From contig CATOSU010000002.1 in NCBI GenBank assembly GCA_951812615.1, forward strand, positions 124,001 through 188,000: a stretch of DNA of 64,000 bases, given 5' to 3'. Shown piece by piece: positions 10,030 through 18,987 of the stretch; within the stretch, counting starts at the first letter, position 1, and each line of letters starts with the position of its first letter. The translations under genes were made by a program, and so were the position numbers. Below the pieces are notes generated by a model. The model saw nothing but the letters and a program-made list of their open reading frames with translations. It was not told where the DNA came from and did no database searches. Source of the DNA: an uncultured Paracoccaceae bacterium. Its GTDB lineage: Bacteria > Pseudomonadota > Alphaproteobacteria > Rhodobacterales > Rhodobacteraceae.

Positions 10030-11775
10030 ATGGACGTTAAAGTACCCGATATTGGCGACTTCTCCGAAGTTCCCGTTGTCTCGATCCTTGTTGCGGTGGG
10101 CGACACCGTAGCCGAGGAAGATCCGTTGATCGAACTGGAATCCGACAAAGCCACCATGGAGGTTCCGTCGCCTGCGGCAGGTGTGGTCAAGGAAATCAAA
10201 GTGGCCGAAGGCGACAACGTTTCCGAAGGCTCGTTGATCCTCGTTCTCGAGGGCGCGGACGCAGGAGCAGGTGATGAGGAGCCGAAAGCGGCTGAGAAGG
10301 CACCCGCAGCCGCCCCGCAATCCGTTGCTGCCACTGGCACCGCGACAGGCAAGGGCGATGTGCATGCCGAAGTGGTTGTCCTGGGTTCTGGCCCCGGCGG
10401 TTACACGGCGGCTTTCCGTGCGGCTGACCTTGGCAAGAAAGTTGTGCTGATCGAAAAGAACCCGACGCTTGGCGGTGTCTGTCTGAACGTTGGGTGCATC
10501 CCCTCCAAGGCGCTGTTGCACGTGGCAAAGGTAATCACCGAGGCCGAGGAAATGGCCTCGCATGGGATCTCGTTCAGCAAGCCCAAGATCGACCTTGATA
10601 AGCTGCGCGGCTTCAAGAATGGCGTCGTGAGCCAGTTGACCGGCGGTCTTGATGGTTTGTCCAAAGGCCGCAAGGTTCAGGTGGTGCGTGGTTTCGGCAC
10701 ATTCACCGGCCCGAACATGATCGAAGTGGACAATGATGGTGCGAAATCCACCGTGTCGTTCGATCAATGCATTATCGCGGCGGGCTCTGAACCTGTGAAC
10801 CTGCCCTTTATCCCACATGACGACGAGCGGATCATCGACTCGACCGGCGCGCTGGAATTGGCGGATGTGCCGAAACGGATGCTGGTACTGGGTGGCGGGA
10901 TCATTGGCCTCGAAATGGCCTGCGTTTACGACGCTCTGGGGGCAAAGATCACCGTGGTCGAGTTCATGGATCAGATCATCCCAGGCGCCGACAAAGACAT
11001 CGTGAAGCCGCTGATGAACCGGATCAAGGGTCGCTATGAGAACATCCTTCTCAAGACCAAGGTGACGGCGGTTGAGGCTCTGAAGAAGGGGCTGAAGGTC
11101 ACGTTCGAGGATGACAAAGGCGAGGTCAACACGGACACCTTTGACAAGATCCTTGTTGCTGTGGGCCGCAAGCCCAACGGCAAGATGATCGATGCCGACA
11201 AGGCGGGTGTGTCAGTGGATGAACGCGGCTTTATTGCCGTGGACAGCCAGCAGAAAACCGGTGTTCCCCATATCTTCGCCATCGGCGACGTGGTGGGCCA
11301 GCCGATGCTGGCGCACAAGGCTGTGCACGAGGGCAAGGTTGCTGCGGAAGTTGCGGCAGGTCACAAACGTCACTTTGATGCGCGTCTGATCCCGTCGGTT
11401 GCCTATACCGACCCCGAGGTCGCATGGGCGGGCATCACCGAGACGGAAGCCAAGGCCAAGGGCATCAAGTACGAAAAGGGCGTATTCCCCTGGGCCGCTT
11501 CGGGCAAGGCTTTGTCAAATGGCCGCTCTGAGGGCATGACCAAGCTGTTATTTGATCCGGAAGATGATCGGATCATCGGTGGTTTGATTGTTGGCACAAA
11601 CGCGGGCGATCTGATCGCTGAAGTGGCGCTGGCGATTGAGATGGGCGCGGATGCCGTCGACCTTGGTCACACGATTCACCCGCACCCAACGCTGAGTGAA
11701 ACCGTGAACTTCGCAGCAGAAATGTTCGAAGGCACGATCACGGACCTTATGCCGCCCAAGAAGAAAAGCAAATAG
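10030..11775 (+). CDS. lpdA: Dihydrolipoamide dehydrogenase (E3) with N-terminal lipoyl domain
   Basis: The 581-residue protein is about 110 residues longer than a plain E3. Residues 1-80 are a lipoyl domain almost identical to that of the neighbouring E2 ([18 protein letters not shown]). Residues from about 115 are the FAD flavoprotein: [17 protein letters not shown], the redox disulfide [16 protein letters not shown] motif [10 protein letters not shown], and the C-terminal HPHPTLSE active-site His/Glu pair. It reoxidises dihydrolipoyl groups and makes NADH. Lipoyl-E3 fusions are typical of betaproteobacterial pdh operons. It is 12 nt after aceF. Confidence 0.94.
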   Translation: MDVKVPDIGDFSEVPVVSILVAVGDTVAEEDPLIELESDKATMEVPSPAAGVVKEIKVAEGDNVSEGSLILVLEGADAGAGDEEPKAAEKAPAAAPQSVAATGTATGKGDVHAEVVVLGSGPGGYTAAFRAADLGKKVVLIEKNPTLGGVCLNVGCIPSKALLHVAKVITEAEEMASHGISFSKPKIDLDKLRGFKNGVVSQLTGGLDGLSKGRKVQVVRGFGTFTGPNMIEVDNDGAKSTVSFDQCIIAAGSEPVNLPFIPHDDERIIDSTGALELADVPKRMLVLGGGIIGLEMACVYDALGAKITVVEFMDQIIPGADKDIVKPLMNRIKGRYENILLKTKVTAVEALKKGLKVTFEDDKGEVNTDTFDKILVAVGRKPNGKMIDADKAGVSVDERGFIAVDSQQKTGVPHIFAIGDVVGQPMLAHKAVHEGKVAAEVAAGHKRHFDARLIPSVAYTDPEVAWAGITETEAKAKGIKYEKGVFPWAASGKALSNGRSEGMTKLLFDPEDDRIIGGLIVGTNAGDLIAEVALAIEMGADAVDLGHTIHPHPTLSETVNFAAEMFEGTITDLMPPKKKSK

Positions 11776-11808
11776 AACTCGAAGACAGATAGTCTCAGGA
11801 GGAAAGTA

Positions 11809-12270
11809 ATGGCACACAAGAGCCCATTCGATATTTCGACATTTTCCGAACTCTTTGACCCCAAGAAGATTGCGGAGCTTTACAGCGCTGAAGGGATGAA
11901 ATCCTGGCTTTCGCAATTTGACATGGAAAACCTCGATAAGACGAGCTTTCTGTCAGGTCAGAGCGACTATCTCAAGGAATTGGTCGAAGCGAACCAACAG
12001 GCCGCAGAGAGTTACAAAAAGCTAATGGAATGCCAGTCCGAGATTTTTGAAAAATGCATGGCCAAAGCCAAGGCATTGACCGAAGATACCGATCTTTCCG
12101 GTAGTGCGAATTCCTATGCGAGAAACATGAAACTTTACACCGAGGCTTTCCAGTTAGCGAAAGATCTGATGCAGGAACTTGCGCAGGAACATAAGGCGGC
12201 GGCTGAACAAGCCTACCAGTCCATTACTGAGAAAGTCGAAAAATCTCTCAAATCTCTGTCTCCTGAGTGA
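11809..12270 (+). CDS. Phasin family granule-associated protein
   Basis: The product has 153 residues, is charged and almost wholly helical (for example EANQQAAESYKKLMECQSEIFEKCMAKAK and DLMQELAQEHKAAAEQAYQ), and has no signal peptide. This is the composition and size of phasins, which coat polyhydroxyalkanoate granules and control their size. A CAGGAGGAAAG ribosome site precedes the ATG. Its place directly before phaC supports the call. It follows lpdA by 33 nt and is probably co-transcribed. Confidence 0.85.
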   Translation: MAHKSPFDISTFSELFDPKKIAELYSAEGMKSWLSQFDMENLDKTSFLSGQSDYLKELVEANQQAAESYKKLMECQSEIFEKCMAKAKALTEDTDLSGSANSYARNMKLYTEAFQLAKDLMQELAQEHKAAAEQAYQSITEKVEKSLKSLSPE

Positions 12271-12354
12271 TCGACCTGCCGACAAGCAGACCGCATGTTC
12301 TGGCCCGGTCGAGCGGCCGGAGCATGCAACAGGAAATACCGGGAGATACTCGTA

Positions 12355-14132
12355 ATGGAAGCGATCGAAAAACTGACGAAGTCCGCGCCAAAGCAGACTG
12401 CTGAAATGCTGCAAGCCTATGGGTTGGGATATCGATTGGTGGCCGCGCTGCTTGGACAAAAACAAATCCGCAACAGCCTACAGGGCCCCGGGCCGGATCT
12501 GATCACGAAGGTGATCAACGCGCAGATCCAGAACTTCGTGGCGGATCCTGTGGGCAGGTTGATTGCCGGGGCTGAGTTTTGGCAGAAATCGCTTCAGAAC
12601 GCGGCGGCGGGTAATCCGTATCTGGCAGCGCTGGGCGAACAAACCACGCAGAAGCCGCCGCCTCACGATAAACGATTTCAGGCCGAAGAATGGACTACGA
12701 ACCCCTATTTTGGCGTCCTGCGGCAGCAATACCTGCTTTTTGAAAATGCGGTTGATGAAACGCTTGCGTCGATGGACATTCTTGAGAATCGGGATCAGCA
12801 TAGAGCGGCGTTCTTCGCGCGCCAGATCGTCGAACTTCTTAACCCGGCCAATTTCTATGGAAGCAATCCCGAGGCGCAAACCCGCGCAGCCGAAACCGAC
12901 GGCCAGAGTCTGATCAAAGGCCTGGAACATCTGCTGGAGGATTTGGAAGCCAGCGATGGGCGTCTGTTGGTTAAACTCGCGGATGAGGATGCCTTTACCG
13001 TCGGCGAGGACCTCGCCACCACTCCGGGCAAGATATTGTTTCAAAACGACCTGTTCGAGCTTATCCAATACGCACCAACGACCGAAAAGGTGCAAAAGAC
13101 CCCGCTGATCATCTTTCCACCGTGGATCAACAAATTTTACATTCTGGACCTGAAACCACAGAATTCACTTATCAAATGGTGCGTGGATCAGGGCCATACC
13201 GTATTTGTTGTCAGCTGGGTCAATCCGGACAAATCCCATGCGGATGTGGGCCTGGACACTTATGTTTCCGACGGATTTCTGGCAGCCATTGACCAAGTAA
13301 AGTCGATTACCGGTGAAAAACAGGTCAATGCGGTTGGCTATTGTATTGCCGGAACTACGCTATCGATGACCCTGGCATTGCTGGCCAAGCGCGGGGACAA
13401 ATCGGTCAAATCGGCGACATTCTTCACCACGCTGACGGATTTTTCGGACCAGGGAGAGTTCACGCCATTTCTCGACGACGATTTCGTTGACGGGATCGTT
13501 GAGGAAGCGACTGAAAACGACGTGCTCGACAAGTACTTCATGGCCCGCACATTCAGCTACCTCCGGTCCCGTGATCTGGTCTACGCGCCGGCGATAAAAC
13601 GCTATATGCTGGGTGAGGCACCGCCGGCCTTCGACCTGCTCTATTGGAACGGCGACAGCACCAACCTTGCAGGCCGCATGTGCATCGAATACCTCCGCTG
13701 GCTTTGCCAGGAAAATCGCTTTGCAGAAGGCAGAATGGACTTATTGGGTGACAGGCTCTCGCTGGTTGATGTCACCGTGCCGGTTTGCGCGATTGCTTGC
13801 GAAGCCGATCATATCGCTGCGTGGAAAACCAGTTATCAGGGCATTCGCCGCATGAAGAGCCGGTCGAAGACGTTTATTGTCTCCGAATCCGGCCATATTG
13901 CCGGGATCGTAAACCCACCGACAAAACAAAATATGGCCACTACACAAATGCCGACACTGCATCCGACGCGGAAACCTGGATGAAGGAGGCGCAATTCCAT
14001 GAAGGTTCTTGGTGGCCGCGCTGGGGCAAATGGCTGGCTGGAAACTCCGGTGACATGGTTGACGCCCGGCAGCCGGGCGATGGGAGCCAGGACCCCCTCG
14101 GGAACGCGCCGGGCAGCTATGTGCTGCGCTGA
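12355..14132 (+). pseudogene. phaC: Class I poly(3-hydroxyalkanoate) synthase, frameshifted near the 3' end
   Basis: The start is the ATG at 12355 after GGGAGATACTCGTA. The first frame gives 542 residues ending at 13983 with a nonsense tail. It holds the lipase-like box GYCIAG (Cys330), Asp485 in CEADHIAAW and His514 in SGHIAGIVNPP, so the catalytic triad is intact. The expected C-terminus (YGHYTNADTASDAETW, GSWWPRWGKWL, APGSYV) continues in the -1 frame to 14132. Adding one base in the A-run at 13923-13926 restores about 593 residues, normal for class I PhaC. Either a real 1-nt deletion removes the conserved tail, which would probably harm activity, or this is a homopolymer sequencing error. 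Confidence 0.88.
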
Positions 14133-14459
14133 CACGCGCCCGAAATCCTTCCGGGGGGAGTGAAAAGTGATACAAAATGTCCGGATCTGTGACAGGAGCA
14201 GGTGCCTTTCATAATGCCTGTCAATCCACCATCCAGGCAGTAATCACCGGGCGGTCAAACGATCCCCAAAAGCCAGAACAGCTCGTGATATCTCACCTGC
14301 CGACCAATTTTCGAATGATCAGTTGATCTGCAAGCAACGGATCGGAATCAGCCATAGCGTCTTCGTGTGCCGAAGCTTCTCGGTAGGCGTCTTCTTCTGT
14401 TCGCCGAGCGCCGATATGCAAATAAATTCAATGCTGTGGCCCCTCTTCGGTATCAGGTT
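14133..14459. other. Intergenic stretch between convergent phaC and the stress-protein gene
   Basis: No gene is supported here. On the - strand a short frame of about 41 codons (HIGARRTEEDAYREASAHED...LLADQLIIRKLVGR, roughly 14297-14420) has coding-like composition but only a TTG start and no visible ribosome site. It may be a remnant. No strong hairpin with a T-run was seen after phaC. Confidence 0.4.
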
Positions 14460-15278
14460 TCAGTGAGACACGAATACTGGAACTTCGGCGTCGCGCATAA
14501 CATCTGTTGTGACGCCGCCGAACACATCATGTGTGAACTTGCTGTGTTCAAAGGCGCCCATCACAACCAGATTTGCCGACACCTCTTTTGCGGCAGACAG
14601 AATCGTATTGGCAATTGATTTCTGGCGAGGTTTGAGAATGAGTTTTGCGTCAATCCCATGGCGCCCGAGGTTGCGCAGCAGCATTTGCGTTCCGGCAACT
14701 TCTTTCGACCCAACGGTCAGAAGAGTCACCTTTGCCTTTTCCTCAAGGATCGGCATGGCATCGCCTATGGCCCGCGCCGACGAGCGCTTGCCGTCCCAGG
14801 CAACCAGCGCGTGTTCCGCCAGCCTGGTCGTGGTATAGCCATTCGGAACAACCAGAACCGGGCGTCCGCTGCGAAGCGCGATCAAATCGGGGTTTGCCGA
14901 CAAGTGCTCTTCAGTTGCATTGCGGGAATGCACCCCGGTCACAATCAGATCGAAAGACCGCGCGAATTCCGAAAGGGCGCTTCCGTCAGCTGTATCAAGC
15001 TCAACGAAATCAGATCTGTCAGCTATTCCCGCTTCGGCGGTGACCTCTTTGAATTCCTCGGTGGCCTCCTTCATCCGCAAATTCTCGGTCTCGTGAAAAG
15101 ACTCTAGGAAATCATCGGTCACCCTTCCTCTCAGCACATTTGCCAAACCGCTCTGGCTGTGCCGCAATATGCCGGTCAACCAGGCGTCATGGTGTTGCGT
15201 CAGAAGAACTGCATGCCGCAGGCCACTACCTTCGGCAGCCGCGCCACTGTAAGCGGCCAGGATGCATTTGATCGACAT
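14460..15278 (-). CDS. Universal stress protein with two tandem Usp domains
   Basis: Start 15278 follows AATGAGGAGAAAC on the - strand; a longer open frame upstream is not protein-like. The 272 residues contain two Usp folds: one from the N-terminal MSIKCILAAYSG and one from HALVAWDGKRSSARAI. The second ends with the ATP-binding glycine signature VVMGAFEHSKFTHDVFGGVTTDV. Such proteins act in the cytoplasm in stress and starvation survival. Tandem Usp genes often sit near PHB genes, so a role linked to the reserve-polymer state is plausible but inferred. Confidence 0.85.
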   Translation of the reverse strand: MSIKCILAAYSGAAAEGSGLRHAVLLTQHHDAWLTGILRHSQSGLANVLRGRVTDDFLESFHETENLRMKEATEEFKEVTAEAGIADRSDFVELDTADGSALSEFARSFDLIVTGVHSRNATEEHLSANPDLIALRSGRPVLVVPNGYTTTRLAEHALVAWDGKRSSARAIGDAMPILEEKAKVTLLTVGSKEVAGTQMLLRNLGRHGIDAKLILKPRQKSIANTILSAAKEVSANLVVMGAFEHSKFTHDVFGGVTTDVMRDAEVPVFVSH

Positions 15279-15846
15279 TGGTTTCTCCTCATTTCCGTTC
15301 AATTGTCGGGAAGAATATCCCTGGGTTTGGGGGGTAGCGCCTTCGGGCGGGACATATTGCTCTCCTTCGGCGGATTGTTCCCGTGTGCACCAACAGATGC
15401 CAAGCGGTCTTGGTGGTTGACGAGGTTCTTGCCGCGGAACCCCTGGCAGACGTCGGCCCGGCGGATCTGGAATATCCGTCCTCAGATCCGGTTCTTCGCA
15501 ACCAGGACTTCGCGACAACGCCACTCTAGGCAGGCCTCCGTTGTTAACGTGCTCTACTCAACCCCCATACGACGGGAACTGCGGGCAAAAAAGCAGTGCA
15601 ATTACTACCGGGGCTTTAAAAGGGGGCTGCTGCGTGAGTGTATTGTGCAGATGGGGGTTCCTTGCGGGACAGGGTGAAATGACACTGTAAGGATTTTCGG
15701 CAAAGCCGCCGTTCGCGCATGGCGCGGCGGATTCAATGAGAGAGCCCAAAGTGTCGGATGCCGCGATCAATACGAACTGGTGCCAGGAGAATACAGCAGA
15801 TGCTGGCCGAAGTGGCGACGCATTCCGCGAAGAACTGCTTGGGATG
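15279..15846. other. Region without a recognisable intact gene
   Basis: On the + strand a coding-like frame (LVVDEVLAAEPLADVGPADLEYPSSDPVL) ends at a TAG near 15528 but has no convincing start and no recognised family. It may be the tail of a lost gene. Nothing else between 15530 and 15846 was supported. Confidence 0.35.
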
Positions 15847-16270
15847 TCAAATCGCTGAAAGCCCCACATTCGTGTTCAATAGAAACTGCGAGAATATCGA
15901 GCTGCTGGCTGCGCCCATACCGCGGGCAATGTGATCCACCCTTTCTGTTTCGATCTGGGGTTCGATCAACCCCCTCTTATCTTGATTGACCAGATAGCGC
16001 TCAATTCGCTAGACCAGTTACTCGCGCACTTTGGGAGGGAAAGCTCCGTCGATCAGGACGGCTTCGATATCAATCACCGAACAAGTCGACAGGGATGCTT
16101 TCGCCAGTTCCTGTGTCTGCGCCTTCATTTTCGCCTTACGTGCCAGCCATGTACCAAGCTGTTTCAATGGCCTTTTCTTCCGAGACCACCCCAGCCTGGC
16201 GATGACGGAAGCCGGCAAAGGCAATCGACAGGGGCAAACCCATGAAAAACGCAAGAAAGTCATCATCCCA
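15847..16270 (-). pseudogene. ROK-family sugar-responsive protein, C-terminal remnant with two stop codons
   Basis: Read on the - strand, the segment gives LKQLGTWLARKAK...SVIDIEAVLIDGAFPPKVRE, then TAA, LV, then TAG, then RIERYLVNQDKRGLIEPQIE...DHIARGMGAASSSIFSQFLLN, ending at a TGA at 15847-15849. The order and wording (IDIEAVxIDGAFP; RGLIEP; ARGMGAASxxI) match the C-terminal half of ROK repressors and kinases. Both stops are in frame, so this is point-mutation decay, not a frameshift. The N-terminal half, with any DNA-binding domain, is missing; sequence beyond about 16270 runs into IS21-derived DNA. It probably once regulated the sugar genes nearby. Confidence 0.7.
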
Positions 16271-16334
16271 CCGATGATAACCCCGGAACTCTGGGTGGAC
16301 CTGTCACGGTTTGATATGCCTCCGTCCGTTCCAT

Positions 16335-16476
16335 CCTGATCACCGGTCTTGATCGGGCCCCTGATCCACCAGAACCCATCACCGCCACGCCGATCCACGA
16401 CAACATCCGTCGCGCCAAAGGCGCGCCAACCGGAATAGGCGCGCGTTCCGCGCGACGCCCCGGCTACTACCAGTAA
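16335..16476 (+). pseudogene. istA: istA transposase, 3' fragment
   Basis: The frame reads [18 protein letters not shown], then [13 protein letters not shown], and ends RRPGYYQ followed by TAA at 16474-16476. IstA proteins end with a HxNIRG...YY motif just before istB. The residues between HDNIR and the final PGYYQ look like an insertion compared with the usual short spacing. The DDE catalytic part is missing. Only the position and the ending support the call. Confidence 0.6.
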
Positions 16477-16496
16477 CCCCAAGGAAGAAAGACCAG

Positions 16497-17225
16497 ATGC
16501 TGACACATCCCACACTCGATCAAATGGCTGCGCTCAGCCTGACAGGCATGGCAGACGCCTGGAAAGCGCTCGCCGAACAGGACCCGGGTCAGGCGCTCGA
16601 CCGCAACGAATGGCTCGGTCTCATGCTCGACCGCGAAGCCACGTGCCGTGCCGACAAGCGCTTCGCTAACTGGCTGAGAAACGCCAAGATGCGCTTTCCA
16701 AACGCCTGTATCGAGGATGTCGACTTTACCGCCAGCCGCGGGCTCGACCGCCGCCAGATCCTGTCGCTCGCCCAAGGTAACTGGATCAAGGCAAAGGATC
16801 AGATCATCCTCACCGGCCAGACCGGCACCGGAAAGACCTGGCTGGCTTGCGCCTTCGCCCATCAGGCCGCACGCCTGGATCATTCCGTGTCCTATGTCCG
16901 GTTGCCGCGGCTCTTCGAGGATATGGCCATGGCCCGGCTCGATGGGCGGTTTCCTCGCCTCGTCGACAAGCTCGCTCGGGTTCAGTTGCTGGTCCTTGAC
17001 GATTGGGGCACCCACGGGCTGACCGACCAACAACGTCTCGATCTGCTCGAACTCTTCGAAGAACGATATCAGCGGCGATCCACGATCATCACCGCGCAGC
17101 TGCCGGTCTCAGGCTGGCACGCCATGATCGGCGAGCCCACCATCGCCGACGCCATCCTCGACCGGATTGTGCACAACGCCCACCGCATCGAATTGAAAGG
17201 AGACGGCATGCGGCGAAAGGAATGA
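16497..17225 (+). CDS. istB: IS21 helper ATPase IstB
   Basis: The 242-residue protein matches IstB in length. It starts [22 protein letters not shown], has the Walker A motif GQTGTGKTW near residues 105-113 and the Walker B LLVLDDWG near 163, and ends with the [13 protein letters not shown] tail. IstB is a DnaA/DnaC-like AAA+ ATPase that activates the IstA transposase and selects targets. The start follows AAGGAAGAAAGACCAG, 20 nt after the istA stop. It looks intact, although its partner is destroyed. Confidence 0.92.
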   Translation: MLTHPTLDQMAALSLTGMADAWKALAEQDPGQALDRNEWLGLMLDREATCRADKRFANWLRNAKMRFPNACIEDVDFTASRGLDRRQILSLAQGNWIKAKDQIILTGQTGTGKTWLACAFAHQAARLDHSVSYVRLPRLFEDMAMARLDGRFPRLVDKLARVQLLVLDDWGTHGLTDQQRLDLLELFEERYQRRSTIITAQLPVSGWHAMIGEPTIADAILDRIVHNAHRIELKGDGMRRKE

Positions 17226-17600
17226 AGCAAAAACTTGACCGACGATGAAAACACCGAAACCATGGTGAACGAAACATAATCGCAGAAAGGTGACCAGCCG
17301 TGCCCGGACTGTCCGGGATTTACCGAAACGGCTGTCCGGGAATTAGCGTAATCGCTGTCCGGTAATTCTGAAATCCGCACGTCTCGAGGGGCGGGAAGCG
17401 GACGTTCTCTGCAAGGCAGCGAGTGGATTAGAAGGCCTATTCGACTTGACGCCTACGCGGCGGTATCTGACTTTCGGTCCGTGACCTGCCCACCGCTCGG
17501 CAGGCCATTTCGGTGCAAACTATATTGAACTGGCAGCTAAGTTTGCCGCGTTGCAGTTCCGCAACTGAGACCTTGTTCTTTTCATTAGAGGTCAGCGGCG

Positions 17601-17758
17601 GCAAAGCTATGGTTCGCGAAGACCGGGCGTGGACGCCAAATCCAGCGAACGCCGGTATCTATGCCGTCGGGTTTGATGCCTATGTAACGGCGATTGAGGG
17701 CATTCGATCGAGTGGTTTGAGCGACAAGCTCGCCGCATTGCGCCGTTTCGACGACTAA
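17601..17758 (+). pseudogene. Possible FGGY-type sugar kinase, C-terminal remnant
   Basis: The last 50 or so residues of this open frame (KAMVREDRAWTPNPANAGIYAVGFDAY...LSDKLAALRRFDD) resemble the C-terminal helix of FGGY carbohydrate kinases, where a MVR..., P-N/D-P, Y...F..Y pattern is common. The ATP and sugar domains are absent. Upstream of about 17600 the frame loses coding character. Sugar genes on both sides support the idea, but the match is short and uncertain. Confidence 0.4.
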
Positions 17759-17766
17759 GGACCCTG

Positions 17767-17786
17767 CTGACCGCCTAGCCGGTCAG
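17767..17786 (+). terminator. Small hairpin after the kinase-like remnant
   Basis: CTGACCG and CGGTCAG form a 7-bp stem with a 6-nt loop, followed by ATTCATTTT. The T-run is weak. It begins 8 nt after the TAA of the kinase-like frame, the expected place for a terminator. Confidence 0.45.
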
Positions 17787-18019
17787 ATTCATTTTCGAAC
17801 GACTGGGTGTTGGTGTTGTCACTGGGCTGAAAACTGGGTTGGCTGTGCACGCAACTTTTCTGAAGAGCTATCGGCATTTAGGGCGGCTCGGCGGATTCCG
17901 GTACTAGTGTTCGCCACAAAAAATCTGGGAAGACCGAAGTGTTGGCCTGCGGCGGAGCAACAGAAATATTTGCGACTTTGTTCGGCCCGCCGTCACTCAA
18001 GGGCAAACTATTGCCGTCC
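17787..18019. other. Gap with no supported gene
   Basis: No open frame here has coding character or a ribosome site. The segment lies between two convergent sugar-gene remnants or genes. Confidence 0.4.
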
Positions 18020-18781
18020 CTAGTTCAACATCATCGGCTGTCCGGTTGCATGCAATATGTTGCCGGTCAGGTAATCTGAATCCGCGCTCGCCAAAATCAT
18101 CAAGGTGGGGACGATGTCTTCGACCTCGCCAACCCGGTTGATGACATTCTTTGAACGCGCAGCCCGCATCGCCTTTTTGACATCTTCAGGCTGGGCATCC
18201 GCCATGGGCGTCCAGGCAGCTGGGGAAACCGCGTTAACGTTAATGCCGTGTTCCATGAGTTCCAAGGCCCAGCTTAGGGTAAACGCCGCGACCCCTAGTT
18301 TGGCAGCAGCATAATTGCAGTCGCCCGCACGTCCACGCAACGCGACCCGGCTGACGACATTGATGATTTTTCCAGACTTTCGCGGCTTCATTGAATCTCT
18401 GACGGCGGCGCGCGATACGTAAAATACGGCGTCCAGATTAACATCCATAACCCGTCGATAGTCCTCGTCAGATAGGTCAAACATGTTTCCATGCGCAGAA
18501 ATACCTGCATTGTTGTAAAGGATATCAACCTGCCCAAATTCATCCATCGCAGCCTTGACCAGATCGTCACCCGCGGCAGAGGTTCCCATGGCCTCACCAT
18601 TGGCAAGCGCGGCGCCGCCCAGAGCGCTAATTTTGTCGGCAACCTGAGTTGCCGCATCTATGTTGATGTCATTTACGACAACTGACGCCCCTTCTTTGGC
18701 GTAGGCAAGTGCTGCGGCCCTGCCAATTCCAACCGCGCCACCGGTTATTATGGCAACTTTACCTTCGAGTTTGTCCGACAT
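18020..18781 (-). CDS. Short-chain dehydrogenase/reductase
   Basis: The 253-residue protein starts at 18781 (MSDKLEGKVAIITGG); an upstream in-frame start at 18829 is less likely. It has the NAD(P) motif TGGAVGIG, NNAG, a Ser in NVVSR, and the catalytic Tyr and Lys in NYAAAK. The order and length are classical SDR. The substrate cannot be read from the sequence, but the neighbours (a RhaD-like scrap just upstream on the same strand, ABC sugar transporter, kinase tail) point to a sugar, sugar acid or polyol. It is the only gene of this stretch that looks complete. Confidence 0.85.
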   Translation of the reverse strand: MSDKLEGKVAIITGGAVGIGRAAALAYAKEGASVVVNDINIDAATQVADKISALGGAALANGEAMGTSAAGDDLVKAAMDEFGQVDILYNNAGISAHGNMFDLSDEDYRRVMDVNLDAVFYVSRAAVRDSMKPRKSGKIINVVSRVALRGRAGDCNYAAAKLGVAAFTLSWALELMEHGINVNAVSPAAWTPMADAQPEDVKKAMRAARSKNVINRVGEVEDIVPTLMILASADSDYLTGNILHATGQPMMLN

Positions 18782-18829
18782 TCTTGTTCCTTTCATGCAC
18801 TGCCCCAGGACAGCATTTTGGATTTGCAA

Positions 18830-18987
18830 CTAACGCGAGAAAGCCAGGACATTTCCGCCATCAACGTTCAGAATGTTGCCTGTCATCTTTGCCGTTCGCT
18901 CGGACGCAGGATAGGCGACGGCGTCTGCGACGTCCTCGGGGTATATGGATTGTTTGAGAAGTGACCGGTTGCGGTAATATTCTTCTA
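18830..18987 (-). pseudogene. RhaD-like bifunctional aldolase/dehydrogenase, last 51 residues
   Basis: Read on the - strand from the IS boundary, the frame gives EEYYRNRSLLKQSIYPEDVADAVAY, then MTGNILNVDGGNVLAFSR and a TAG at 18830-18832. The ending VDGGNxxAFxR with YYRxRxLL and PEDVA is the C-terminal signature of the long rhamnulose-1-phosphate aldolase/alcohol dehydrogenase fusion (RhaD) of Rhizobiales and Rhodobacterales. The remaining 600 or more residues are gone; the IS lies exactly at the break. It was probably in an operon with the SDR 49 nt downstream. Confidence 0.65.

Larger units (their letters stand above)
16330..17379 (+). mobile_element. IS21-family element, left part deleted
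   Basis: The remaining part comprises the last 45 or so codons of istA, all of istB and the right terminus. The terminus shows three spaced copies of the CTGTCCGG motif (about 17308, 17330 and 17355) typical of the multiple end repeats of IS21, and ends ...AAATCCGCA near 17379. The left end and most of istA are absent, so the element cannot move by itself. It abuts the ROK remnant. Confidence 0.8.

Noticed and set aside
13921-13930. Programmed frameshift in phaC
   Set aside because: PhaC genes are not known to use one; the run is only four A and no special product would result. Deletion or sequencing error is simpler.
16018-16515. 165-codon - strand frame as an intact gene
   Set aside because: Its N-terminal half is the antisense of istA/istB DNA; only the C-terminal half matches ROK proteins and it ends at a premature stop.
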